Assembly (NCBI RefSeq): GCF_007671685.1
Contig: NZ_VCNL01000002.1
Location: forward strand, 558,001 to 622,000
DNA length: 64,000 bases
Direction of reading: 5' to 3'
Origin: Halorubrum salsamenti
GTDB taxonomy: Archaea; Halobacteriota; Halobacteria; Halobacteriales; Haloferacaceae
Positions within the stretch are counted from its first letter, which is position 1, and every line of letters begins with the position of its first letter. Shown piece by piece: positions 43,149-51,594 of this stretch. Below the pieces are notes generated by a model. The model did no database searches, was not told the DNA's origin, and saw only the letters and a program-made list of their open reading frames with translations. Position numbers and translations under genes: made by a program.

Positions 43149-44075
43149 ATGATCGACAGGCTGCTCGGGCGCGCCGAGCTGAAAGAGCGGATCGAGGAGC
43201 TGGAGGAGGAGAAGCGCCACCTCGAACGCCGCGCCGAGGCCGAGGAGGAGCGCCGGTCCGACGCCGTCGCCGACCGCCAGCGCGCCGAGGAGCGCGTCAA
43301 CGAGCTCGAACACCGAATCGAGTCGCTGGAGGAACGCCTCGATCGCACCGAAGGCGAGGAGGAAGAGTCGATCGAGTTCCGGCGCGTCAGCGACCTTCGT
43401 AGCTCCCGGTTGACCGACGCGCTCGGGCGCTTCCGGGCGGTCGAAAGCGACGACCCCGAGGGGCTCCTCACCGCGTTCGTCCCGGACGAGGACGCGGTGC
43501 CGTCGAGCGTCGCGGAGTGGTTCGGCGACCGCACGGCGCTCGTCCGGCGGGCGGCTCCCGCGGTGGTCATCGCCGACGACACCGGGGCGGTGAGCGCGGC
43601 GCTGACGCCCCCGATCGAGCCGGCGCCGTTCGACCGGTGGGACGACGAGTTCCGGCTCGACGACTCGTGGTTCCGCCCGACCGGACGGGTCGCCTTCGCG
43701 CTCGTCCGGTCCGACACCTTCGCGCTCGGCGTCTACGAGGGCGACGAGCGGGTCGAGTTCGAGGGGTTCACCTCCGACGTGAAGGAGGCCCACTCGAAGG
43801 GCGGCTTCTCGCAGGGCCGGTTCGAACGCCGGCGCGAGGGCCAGATCGACGACCACCTGAAGAAGGCGACCGCGGCGCTGGCGGGTCTCGACGACCGCGA
43901 CCCCGACGCCGCCCCCCCGATCGACCGGACGATCGTCGTCGGCGAGCGCAGCGTGCTCGGCGAGGTCCGCGAACACGCCGACGTCACCGACGTCTCCGAC
44001 GCGACCGGGAAGCCGCGGGACGCGCTCGACGACGCGTTCCGCGACTTCTGGATGACCCGGATCCGCGCGATCTGA
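43149..44075 (+). CDS. Vms1/Ankzf1-type peptidyl-tRNA hydrolase
   Basis: The 308-residue protein begins with a coiled-coil region (about 8-75) made of Glu/Arg-rich heptads. An eRF1-like VLRF1 domain follows, with HSKGGFSQGRFERRREGQIDDH-like active loop near 216, where Gln occupies the catalytic position. Such proteins release nascent chains from stalled 50S subunits. CTTTTAG centred 28 bases upstream suggests a leaderless message. The coiled coil could bind the ribosome. Confidence 0.85.
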   Translation: MIDRLLGRAELKERIEELEEEKRHLERRAEAEEERRSDAVADRQRAEERVNELEHRIESLEERLDRTEGEEEESIEFRRVSDLRSSRLTDALGRFRAVESDDPEGLLTAFVPDEDAVPSSVAEWFGDRTALVRRAAPAVVIADDTGAVSAALTPPIEPAPFDRWDDEFRLDDSWFRPTGRVAFALVRSDTFALGVYEGDERVEFEGFTSDVKEAHSKGGFSQGRFERRREGQIDDHLKKATAALAGLDDRDPDAAPPIDRTIVVGERSVLGEVREHADVTDVSDATGKPRDALDDAFRDFWMTRIRAI

Positions 44076-44208
44076 GGCTCGGGGTCGCGAACGGGCCGAC
44101 GAGTCGGGATCGATGACACTTCAAGGAGCGTATAACTAACCCCTCTCACCGGTATTCGTCGCACGGAGGGACCTGTCACACGCTCCCTCCCCCCTAATTC
44201 TCGAAGCG

Positions 44209-44245
44209 TCCGGCGTCGCGTCGAAAGCCCCGACGCGACGCCGGA
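44209..44245. other. 15-bp perfect hairpin upstream of the secreted peptidase gene
   Basis: Arms 44209-44223 and 44231-44245 pair perfectly around a 7-base loop (AAAGCCC). A smaller pair of arms (GGAGGGA / TCCCTCC) lies upstream at about 44165-44190. The hairpin could end the Vms1 transcript or fold in the leader of the peptidase gene, which starts 57 bases further on. No U-run follows, so a simple terminator is uncertain. Confidence 0.5.
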
Positions 44246-44301
44246 TTCGTGTCAACGTGTCCACGAACAGCTCTATGTTCGGCGCGCGCGGTACGATACG
44301 T

Positions 44302-46452
44302 ATGAATCGGCCCGAGTCGTCGACCGGCGTTCGAGCCGCCGTCGGCGCGTTCTCGCTCGTCGCGCTTCTGCTCGTCGCGCTTCTGCTCGTCTCACCGACG
44401 GCGGCCGGGGTCGCTTCCGTCTCCCTCGGCGAGGCGAACCCCTCCGTCGAGTCGTTCTCGGGGAGCACCGACGCGGGTCCGGCGGCACAGACTACCGGAG
44501 ACGACGCCGACGTGATCCGACTGCGAAGCGAACTGGCTCAGACCGACGAGCGCGGGACGGTCGGCGTCACGACGCGGGCCGAGATCCCCGATCGGGTCAC
44601 GGAGCTCGAAGTGGCGCTGCTCAGCGTCGACGCCGACGCCGACGTCGAGGCCGACGGATTCGTCCCGGCCGACGACGCCGGGGCCGGCGAGTCGGTCTGG
44701 ACGTGGGACGGCGAGACCGCCGACCCCTCGCTCGCCTACGCGATCGACGCGAACGACACGGTCGAGGGGAAGGGGCCCCTCGCGGCCGACGGCACCTACC
44801 GCTTCGTCGACGCGGGCGAGTGGGCGCTCGTGCGGACGCCCCGCGTCCGCGCCGCGTGGTCGTACACGGGGCAGTACGAGGGGCAGGTCCGACTCGATCG
44901 CGAGACCGTCGTTCCCGGCGAGGGCGTCGCCTCGCGGTCGATGGCGTTCCTCGGGCCGCACGAGGAGTACGTCCGCGAGGCCGCGGGCCAGCGGTTCCGG
45001 CTGATCGTCCCCGACGCCGCGGACCCGGTCGCGTCGCCCGACGAGGTGTTCGATGTCTTCGCGGACGCGTCGACCGCGCTGCAGGTCGGCGCCCGCGACG
45101 AGACGGTGGCCGCGTTCGCGGCCCCCACGGGCGAGGTGTCGTGGGCGGTTCGCGGGCTCCAGACCGGCGACGCGGACCTGTGGGTCAGAGACGAGGAGCC
45201 CGCGGGTACGGCGGCGGACGTCTGGACCCACGAGTACGTCCACACCCGGCAGGCGTACCGCACCGAGGCGAGCGGTCGGTGGATCACGGAGGCGAGCGCG
45301 ACCCACTACGCCGCGCTGTTCGCGCTCGAACGCGGCGCCGCCGACTTCGGCGAGTTCGAGGCCACGTTAGCGCGCGGCGAACGTGAGCCCGACGCCTCGG
45401 CGGTGCTCTCCGACCCGGACACGTGGGAGGGGAACCCCGACTACACGAAGGGCGCGCTCGTCGCCGGCGAGATCGACCGTCGCCTCCGCGCCGAGACCGA
45501 CGGCGCCGCGTCGCTGGCGACGGTCCTCCGCGAGCTGAACGAGGCCGACGGGCCGGTCACCAACGGGGACGTCCTCGACGCGGTCGAGGCCGCGGCCGCC
45601 GAGGGCGTCGACGACGCGACCGCGGCCGAGGTCCGCGCCGACGCCGAGCGCCTGACGACGACGCGGGCGACCGCCGAGACGTGGGACCGGGACGCCCACG
45701 CGGCGGCGTTCGGCGAAACTCCCGCGCAGGTGGGATTCGAACTCGCGGACGACGGGGTCCGGGCGACAGGCGAGTACCGGGACCGGACCGTCGCCCGCGA
45801 CCCCGTCGAGTTGGTGGCCGGCGAGTCGCTCGAAACGGCGGTCGTCGCGTCCAACACCGGCGGCGCCGCCGGGAGCTACGACCTGTCGCTCTCGGTCGAC
45901 GGCGAGCCGGTCGAAAACAGGTCGGGGACGCTCGACGCCGGCGCCGAGACGGTCGAGCGCTTCGAGCACCGCTTCGAATCCGCCGGGGAGTACGAGGTCC
46001 GGATCGGTAGCGAGCGCCTGATCGTCGCCGTCTCAGAGGCCGCGCGACCGAGCGTCCGCGGCGTCTCGACCGACCGCGACCGCGTCGCCGCCGGCGAGAC
46101 GATCGTCGCGACCGCGACCGTCGACAACGACGCGAGCGTGCCCGCAGGCGGGGAGATCGAGTTTCGAATCGACGGCGAGACGGCCGCGACCGCGCCGGTC
46201 CGACTGGACGCCGGCGAGGAGGCGACGGTCGAACGCGAGATCGAACTCGGCGGCGGTGGGTCGCTCGGCGGCGACGAAGACGTGACCGTGAGCGTGGTCG
46301 GCCCGGTCGACGAGGCGTCGACGACGGTGGCCGTCGAGGGCGACGTCCCGATCTCGGTCGACGGCGCGCCCGGATTCGGTCCGGCGGTCGCCCTCGTCTC
46401 GGTAGTCGTCGCGACTGTGGCGCTCACGCGTCGCGGTCAGCGGGGGGAATAA
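44302..46452 (+). CDS. secreted zinc metallopeptidase with CARDB-like repeats and PGF-CTERM anchor
   Basis: The 716-residue protein has a signal peptide ending near residue 40 and a gluzincin-type HEYVH motif near 312. Its third ligand Glu is in WITEASATHYAALFA near 333, so it should be a zinc peptidase acting outside the cell. Two beta repeats of CARDB type follow at about 480-675. The C-terminus has PGFGP, a hydrophobic helix and Arg residues, the PGF-CTERM signal removed by archaeosortase ArtA for lipid anchoring. In-frame ATG codons lie at 44257 and 44275; 44302 gives the cleanest signal peptide. Confidence 0.78.
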   Translation: MNRPESSTGVRAAVGAFSLVALLLVALLLVSPTAAGVASVSLGEANPSVESFSGSTDAGPAAQTTGDDADVIRLRSELAQTDERGTVGVTTRAEIPDRVTELEVALLSVDADADVEADGFVPADDAGAGESVWTWDGETADPSLAYAIDANDTVEGKGPLAADGTYRFVDAGEWALVRTPRVRAAWSYTGQYEGQVRLDRETVVPGEGVASRSMAFLGPHEEYVREAAGQRFRLIVPDAADPVASPDEVFDVFADASTALQVGARDETVAAFAAPTGEVSWAVRGLQTGDADLWVRDEEPAGTAADVWTHEYVHTRQAYRTEASGRWITEASATHYAALFALERGAADFGEFEATLARGEREPDASAVLSDPDTWEGNPDYTKGALVAGEIDRRLRAETDGAASLATVLRELNEADGPVTNGDVLDAVEAAAAEGVDDATAAEVRADAERLTTTRATAETWDRDAHAAAFGETPAQVGFELADDGVRATGEYRDRTVARDPVELVAGESLETAVVASNTGGAAGSYDLSLSVDGEPVENRSGTLDAGAETVERFEHRFESAGEYEVRIGSERLIVAVSEAARPSVRGVSTDRDRVAAGETIVATATVDNDASVPAGGEIEFRIDGETAATAPVRLDAGEEATVEREIELGGGGSLGGDEDVTVSVVGPVDEASTTVAVEGDVPISVDGAPGFGPAVALVSVVVATVALTRRGQRGE

Positions 46453-46470
46453 GCGGATGAGGGAGGTGGT

Positions 46471-46896
46471 TTAAAAAGGCGCGTCGGGTCCCTCGTCGGC
46501 GTCTTCTGTCGGGTCCGTCTCGCCGTCTGCTCCGTCGGTCGCCGTCGGGACCAACTCGCCGGCGTCGCGCTCCCACGCCTCGATGCCGCCGCGGAGGCTC
46601 TCGACGCGCGCGTCCTGCGTTCCCGCGTAGCTCCCGATCAGCTGGGCCGCCTGCCGGCTGGCGACCCCGTGGGGACAGACGGTGACGATCCGCGCGGCGC
46701 CCTCAAGCTCCGCGACGCGGGTCGTCAACTCCGGGAAGGGGATACACTCGCTGCCGGGGACGTGTCCGCGGTCGAACGCGCGCCGATCGCGGATGTCGAC
46801 GATCCGGAGGGTCTCGTCGGCGTCAGCGTCGGCGTCGGTTCCTCCGCTGTCATCGAGCAGGACCGCCAGCTCGTCGGGATCGATCTCGCCGTCCAT
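46471..46896 (-). CDS. rhodanese-like sulfurtransferase
   Basis: The 141-residue product is one rhodanese domain with IVDIRDRRAFDRGHVPGSECIPF near 34-56 and the active-site loop VTVCPHGVASRQAAQ with catalytic Cys near 84. It transfers sulfane sulfur to an acceptor. The tail of about 30 residues is acidic. The ATG overlaps the stop of the upstream cupin gene, so they form an operon. Confidence 0.88.
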   Translation of the reverse strand: MDGEIDPDELAVLLDDSGGTDADADADETLRIVDIRDRRAFDRGHVPGSECIPFPELTTRVAELEGAARIVTVCPHGVASRQAAQLIGSYAGTQDARVESLRGGIEAWERDAGELVPTATDGADGETDPTEDADEGPDAPF

Positions 46897-47222
46897 CAGG
46901 GGAGCGGGCAGAGGCTCGCCGTGATGACGGCGCGCTCGTCGGTGTCGTTCCTGGCGCCGTGGACGGTCCCGCGCTCGTTCAGGACGACCGCGGGCGCCGC
47001 GAGCGACTCCTCTTCCCCCCCGCGAACGAGGGTCGGCTCGCCTTCGAGGACGTGGAAGACGTTGGTGGCGTCGCCGTGCTCGTGCGGCTCGACGGTCGCG
47101 CCCGGCCCGAGCGCGAACGCCTTGACGAGCACGTCGTCGGTGACTGCCAGTTCCGCCGTCTCGACCTCTCCGGCGCCGGGTGCGAGCCCGTCGACGGCGT
47201 CCGCGTATCGATCGATCGTCAT
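46896..47222 (-). CDS. small cupin domain protein
   Basis: The 108-residue single-domain cupin has motif 1 in PHEHGDATNVFHVLEGE near 46-62 and motif 2 in LNERGTVHGARND near 85. Metal ligands His, His, Glu-like and His can be placed. The reaction is unknown. It is coupled to the downstream rhodanese gene by overlap, which hints at a thiol or sulfur substrate (inference). Confidence 0.82.
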   Translation of the reverse strand: MTIDRYADAVDGLAPGAGEVETAELAVTDDVLVKAFALGPGATVEPHEHGDATNVFHVLEGEPTLVRGGEEESLAAPAVVLNERGTVHGARNDTDERAVITASLCPLP

Positions 47223-47303
47223 ACCGGTTCGTCGCCGGCGTCGATATAAAAGGCGTTTGGCGGGACTGCGGGCGCGGGTGCGGGCGGACGCGCCACCGGC
47301 GAC

Positions 47304-48290
47304 CTACTCCCGCGCGCCCGGCGGCAGCGGGTCGGCGTGGTCGGCGATCGCCTCGGCGACGCGGTGCGGCTCCTCGTGGACGGCCCAGTGGGTCGCCGTG
47401 TCGAGGACGAGGAGCCGCCCGTCGGTACAGCGCTCGACGCTCTCGCCGGCCAGTCGCTTCGCGAGGAAGCGGTCCTTCGCTCCCCATATCACGAGCGTCG
47501 GGACCTCGACCGTCTCGGTCGCCGGCGTCGGGCGGTCGCGGACGACCGCCCGGTACCAGTTCACCATCGCCTCGAACGCCCCGTCGCGGCTCCACGCCCG
47601 GCGATAGCGCCTGAAGTCCTCGTCGCCGAACGTCCCCGGATCGCTCGACGCCCGGAGCCCCCGGACGGCGAGGCGCCAGTCCCCGGCGCTGGCGACCGCC
47701 TCGGGGAGCTTGGGGAGTTGGAACGCGAGCACGTACCAGCTCTTGAGCCGCTGGTCCCACGAGTTCCGGAGGGCGCGCTCGAAGACGGTCGGGTGCGGCA
47801 CGTTGACCGCGACGAACTCCGAGACGCGGTCGACGTGGTGGAGCGCGAGCCACCACCCCACCGCGGCGCCCCAGTCATGGCCCGCGACGGCGGCGGTCTC
47901 GCGGTCGTACGCGTCGATCAGTCCCACCACGTCCCGCGCCAGCGCGTCGATCCGGTAGTCGCTCACGGCGGGCGGCTTCTCGGAGAGGTTGTAGCCGCGC
48001 TGGTCGGGGACGACGACGCGGTAGCCCGCGTTGGCGAGCGGTGCGATCGCCTCGTGCCAGCCGTACCAGAACTCCGGGAAGCCGTGGAGCAAGACCAGCA
48101 GCTTCCCGTCTTCCGGGCCCGCCTCGACGACGTGGAGCCGAACGTCGCCGGTGTCGACCGCCCGCGACTCCCCCGGCACTCCTTCGGGGACCTCGTCCGA
48201 CGGAACGATCTCGTCGAGCGCTCCGACCCCGAGGCGTCTGGCCTCGGCCGGCTCTCCCTCGCGGCTCGCTTCAGTCGGCGCGTCGCTCAT
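47304..48290 (-). CDS. alpha/beta hydrolase, epoxide-hydrolase-like
   Basis: The 328-residue product has HGFPEFWYGWHEA near 70, the nucleophile elbow AGHDWGAAVGW near 135 with Asp as the nucleophile, the acid in WGAKDRFL near 270 and His in THWAVHEEP near 300. This combination marks soluble epoxide hydrolases or haloalkane dehalogenases; the HGFPEFW and GHDWG pair favours epoxide hydrolase. The N-terminus of about 45 residues is acidic and disordered. Confidence 0.87.
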   Translation of the reverse strand: MSDAPTEASREGEPAEARRLGVGALDEIVPSDEVPEGVPGESRAVDTGDVRLHVVEAGPEDGKLLVLLHGFPEFWYGWHEAIAPLANAGYRVVVPDQRGYNLSEKPPAVSDYRIDALARDVVGLIDAYDRETAAVAGHDWGAAVGWWLALHHVDRVSEFVAVNVPHPTVFERALRNSWDQRLKSWYVLAFQLPKLPEAVASAGDWRLAVRGLRASSDPGTFGDEDFRRYRRAWSRDGAFEAMVNWYRAVVRDRPTPATETVEVPTLVIWGAKDRFLAKRLAGESVERCTDGRLLVLDTATHWAVHEEPHRVAEAIADHADPLPPGARE

Positions 48291-48563
48291 AGTCCCTCTC
48301 GGATCGCGAGCGCCAAATACCTACGTTCCGTCGAGAGAGTCGTCGAATCCCCCGTCGCCTCCGGAACCGAAATCCTCAAGCCGCTGGCAGTCCGCTGTCG
48401 GGTATACTAGTGATCCTGACGTTCGGCCCGACGAGTCGGCGGGCTCTCGCCGGCCCTTCGACTCTGCGGGCGCCCGCATCTCGTTCCGTTCGGGAGCGGG
48501 ATCCGACGCGACCGGTCGGGCCGAGCCGCGGTTCGGCGACGTCAGAACCCGCTTTCGCATAAT

Positions 48564-50150
48564 ATGGTATCGGACACGTCGACCTCGGACACAACTGCAT
48601 CGACCTCGTCGTCGGATTCGACCGATTCGGACTCGACCGATTCGGATTCGGCCGGACCGGACTCGACCGATTCAAATTCGACAGGCTCGTCCTCGGCGTC
48701 GGATGGATCGGTCTCTAACGTGCTCCTCGTCACGATCGACTCGCTCCGGGCGGACGCGATCGCCCCCTACGACGGCGATCGGTACTCGCCGGTACTCTCG
48801 GAGCTGGCCGACGACGGGACCGTCTTCGACCGGTCGTTCGCGACCGGCAACTGGACGCCCTTCTCGTTCCCCTCGATCCTCGCCTCAGAGCCCGTCTTCG
48901 CTCGGAGCGGCGATATCGGCGTGAAAGGCTCTCGGACGCTCGCGTCGGTGCTCTCCGAGGCCGGGATCGCCACCGGCGGCTTCAACGCGGCCAACGGCTT
49001 CCTCACCTCCCACTGGGGGTATCCGGAGGGGTTCGACGAGTTCGAACCGTTCGTCACAAGCGTGGGGTCGAGCCGGTACAGCCGGTACCTCGCGGCGCAC
49101 CCGACGGTCGAGGCGTGGATCCAGCTCGTCACCTCGCCGTTCCGCCGTCTCGGCTCCAAGATCCGAGGGAACAGCGACGACCGACCGTTTCTCGACGCGT
49201 CGCGGATGTTCGACGTCGAGGACGCCGCCACCGACTTCGTCGACGACGCCGACGACCCGTTCTTCCTGTGGGTCCACTACATGGACACGCACACCCCGTA
49301 CGTCCCCGCGCCGCGGTACATCCGCGAGGTCTCGGACGGGCTGGTCGGCACCCACCGGATGCTCCACGCCCACACGCGCACGAGCCTCGGTTGGGAGGTC
49401 GGCGAGCGGACCCTCCGCGAGCTCCGGACCCTGTATCAGGCGACGGTGCGACAGGTCGACGCCAGCGTCGGACGGCTCCTCGACAACCTCGAGGCGGCCG
49501 GGATCGCCGACGAGACCGCGATCGTCGTCGCCGGCGACCACGGCGAGGAGTTCCAGGAGCACGGCCACCTCGCGCACTACCCGAAGCTGTACGACGAGCT
49601 GATTCGAGTGCCGCTCATCGTCAACGTCCCCGGCGAGGACGGCGGCCGTCGCGTCTCCGAACACGTCGGGCTCGACGCGATTCCACCGACCGTCGCCGAC
49701 CTGCTCGGCGTCGAGTCGCCTCCGGAGTGGCGCGGCGAGTCCCTCGCGTCGACGGTCAGGGACGGCGAGTCGCCCGATCATGACCCGGTCGTCTCCGTCA
49801 CCGTTCGGGGTGAGGAGGTGACCGAACAGCCGATCCCGCGGTCGCTCTCCGACGGCGACCTCCTCGTGAGCGTCCGCGACGCCGAGTGGACGTACATCGA
49901 GAACGCGGACACGGGGGAGACGGAGCTGTATCACCGGTCGTCGGACCCGACCCAGCAGGAGGACCTGTCGGCGGATCCGTCCGCCGAGGCGCTCGCGGTC
50001 GTCGAGCGGTTCGCGCCGGTCGCCGCGGACCGTGTCGCGGAGCTCCGCGACAGACAGGCGGACGCGGAGGCGGCCGGCGACGGCGAGGGCGGGGACGACG
50101 AGGTCGACGAAGACCTCGAGGCCCGCCTCGAAGCGCTCGGCTATCGGTGA
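48564..50150 (+). CDS. sulfatase / alkaline-phosphatase superfamily protein
   Basis: The 528-residue product has a Ser/Asp/Thr-rich disordered N-terminus (about 1-50) built from short repeats. The sulfatase fold follows: LLVTIDSLRADAIAPY (metal site, near 55), WTPFSFPSILAS near 95 at the nucleophile position, HYMDTHTPYVP near 240 and AGDHGEEFQEHGHLAHYP near 325. There is no Cys or Ser in a CxPxR context, so a formylglycine sulfatase is unlikely. Thr may serve instead, as in phosphotransferase relatives. It is coupled to the GtrA gene by TGATG and may serve surface polysaccharides. The 273-base gap before it shows only a TATA-like TATACTAG at about 48411. Confidence 0.8.
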   Translation: MVSDTSTSDTTASTSSSDSTDSDSTDSDSAGPDSTDSNSTGSSSASDGSVSNVLLVTIDSLRADAIAPYDGDRYSPVLSELADDGTVFDRSFATGNWTPFSFPSILASEPVFARSGDIGVKGSRTLASVLSEAGIATGGFNAANGFLTSHWGYPEGFDEFEPFVTSVGSSRYSRYLAAHPTVEAWIQLVTSPFRRLGSKIRGNSDDRPFLDASRMFDVEDAATDFVDDADDPFFLWVHYMDTHTPYVPAPRYIREVSDGLVGTHRMLHAHTRTSLGWEVGERTLRELRTLYQATVRQVDASVGRLLDNLEAAGIADETAIVVAGDHGEEFQEHGHLAHYPKLYDELIRVPLIVNVPGEDGGRRVSEHVGLDAIPPTVADLLGVESPPEWRGESLASTVRDGESPDHDPVVSVTVRGEEVTEQPIPRSLSDGDLLVSVRDAEWTYIENADTGETELYHRSSDPTQQEDLSADPSAEALAVVERFAPVAADRVAELRDRQADAEAAGDGEGGDDEVDEDLEARLEALGYR

Positions 50151-50572
50151 TGATCCGAGCCGTTCTCAGGAACCTCACGACCGGGCCGATCGCGGTCCAG
50201 ATGCGCCGGTTCGTCGTCGTCGGCGCGTCGACCGCGGCGATACAGATGGGGCTGTTGTGGCTGTTCGTCGATTTCGCCGGACTGAACTACCTGATCGGCG
50301 CCACCATCGCGATCGAGATCACGATCGTCCTCTCGTACGTGCTCAACAACGCGTGGACGTTCCAAGCGAGTCAGAACACGGGCACCGCCGAGTACCTCGG
50401 CGGCCTGCTCAGGACGAACCTCGTCCGCGGGACGGCGATCCCGATCCAGCTCGGCGTCCTCTACGCGCTCGTGGAGTGGGCGAGCGTCATGTACCTCGTC
50501 GCCAACGCGGTCGCCATCTTCCTCAGCGGGCTCTATCGGTTCGTCCTCGATCGACATTGGACGTGGGGGTGA
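50150..50572 (+). CDS. GtrA family membrane protein
   Basis: The 140-residue protein has four hydrophobic helices and the GtrA features FVVVGASTAAIQMGLLWLF, LSYVLNNAWTF near 65 and a C-terminal YRFVLDRHWTWG. Family members move lipid-linked sugars across the membrane for glycan synthesis. It starts inside the stop of the sulfatase gene, so the two are cotranscribed. Confidence 0.87.
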   Translation: MIRAVLRNLTTGPIAVQMRRFVVVGASTAAIQMGLLWLFVDFAGLNYLIGATIAIEITIVLSYVLNNAWTFQASQNTGTAEYLGGLLRTNLVRGTAIPIQLGVLYALVEWASVMYLVANAVAIFLSGLYRFVLDRHWTWG

Positions 50573-50602
50573 CCGCGGACCCACCGGGACACGACAGACC
50601 GT

Positions 50603-51304
50603 TCAAAAGGGGAGCCGCGGCTCGATGCGAGCGACGAGATCCCTGACCGCCTCCTGTTTGTAGTACCCGACGATCGACGCGAGGACGACCACGGCGATGA
50701 GCGCGAGCCCGGAGAGGAACCGTCCGCCTGCGATCTCGTTACCGGCGTAGACGGTGAACACGTACGCCGGCAGCCGGCCGACGCTGATCACGGCGATGAA
50801 GGTGGGGAGCTTCCACTTCGTGAGGCCGCTCAGGAAGCAGATGGCATCGTCCGGGAGGCCGGGAATGATGACGAACGCGAACAGCCCCGGGACGCCGACG
50901 GTGTCGACGAAGTCGTCGAAGCGTGCGACCACGTCCTCGTGGATCACGTCCTCGACGAACGACCGGCCGTACCGCTTCGCGAGCGAGAAGGCGACCGCGC
51001 TGCCGATTAACACGCCCGCGAGGCTGTAGACGGTGCCCCAAAAGGAGCCGAACAGGTAGCCCGCGACGAGGGCGACGACCTGTCCGGGGATCGGGGCGAC
51101 GACGACCTGGAGGGCCTGAATGGCGATGAACACGAGGGGGGCGAGGACGCCGAACTGCCGGAGCCACACGCGCAGGGCCTCCGCGTTCGTGATGAAGCCC
51201 GCGTACTCGCGGACGAGGAAGTAGAGGGCGGCGAACGCGACGGCGGCGGCGACGAGTGCGAGGATCCCTCGCCGCCGGTCCGACGCCGAGGCGAAGAGTT
51301 TCAT
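50603..51304 (-). CDS. TVP38/TMEM64 family (DedA-like) membrane protein
   Basis: The 233-residue protein has about six hydrophobic segments. PIPGQVVALVAGYLFGSFWGTVYS near 78-100 and IPGLPDDAICFLSGLTKWKLP near 150 are VTT/DedA-superfamily motifs. Relatives act in lipid scrambling or membrane homeostasis. It is transcribed away from the CARDB protein gene, with 290 bases between their starts. Confidence 0.87.
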   Translation of the reverse strand: MKLFASASDRRRGILALVAAAVAFAALYFLVREYAGFITNAEALRVWLRQFGVLAPLVFIAIQALQVVVAPIPGQVVALVAGYLFGSFWGTVYSLAGVLIGSAVAFSLAKRYGRSFVEDVIHEDVVARFDDFVDTVGVPGLFAFVIIPGLPDDAICFLSGLTKWKLPTFIAVISVGRLPAYVFTVYAGNEIAGGRFLSGLALIAVVVLASIVGYYKQEAVRDLVARIEPRLPF

Positions 51305-51501
51305 TCGTGTTACACCCGGCCAGCGGTGGACTTGAAGCTTGTCAATGTCGTAGTCGCCGAGATCGACGCCTCGGTTCCCCTCACGTCGCTCGCAGGAGCC
51401 GGGGGCGGTCAGTCGACGACCGCCGCTAGCCGATCGAAAGTTCGAGAGCGCTGGACTGGCGCTGAGCGATCCCGGTCGCAGCCTCCATTCGCCTCGCCAC
51501 G

Positions 51502-51545
51502 TAAGACTGCCTTAACTGACACCGGGCAAATCTAAGACTGTCTTA
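51502..51545. promoter_or_regulatory. two palindromic operator-like sites upstream of the CARDB gene
   Basis: TAAGACTGTCTTA (51533-51545) is a perfect palindrome around its central base. TAAGACTGCCTTA (51502-51514) is the same with one mismatch. They lie 31 bases apart, about three helix turns on one face, and 45-90 bases before the predicted transcription start. Dimeric regulator binding is the likely role. Confidence 0.55.
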
Positions 51546-51594
51546 AGCCACATTGGGGAGATATAACAATTGCTCTCGGTCGGGTTGAGTACCC

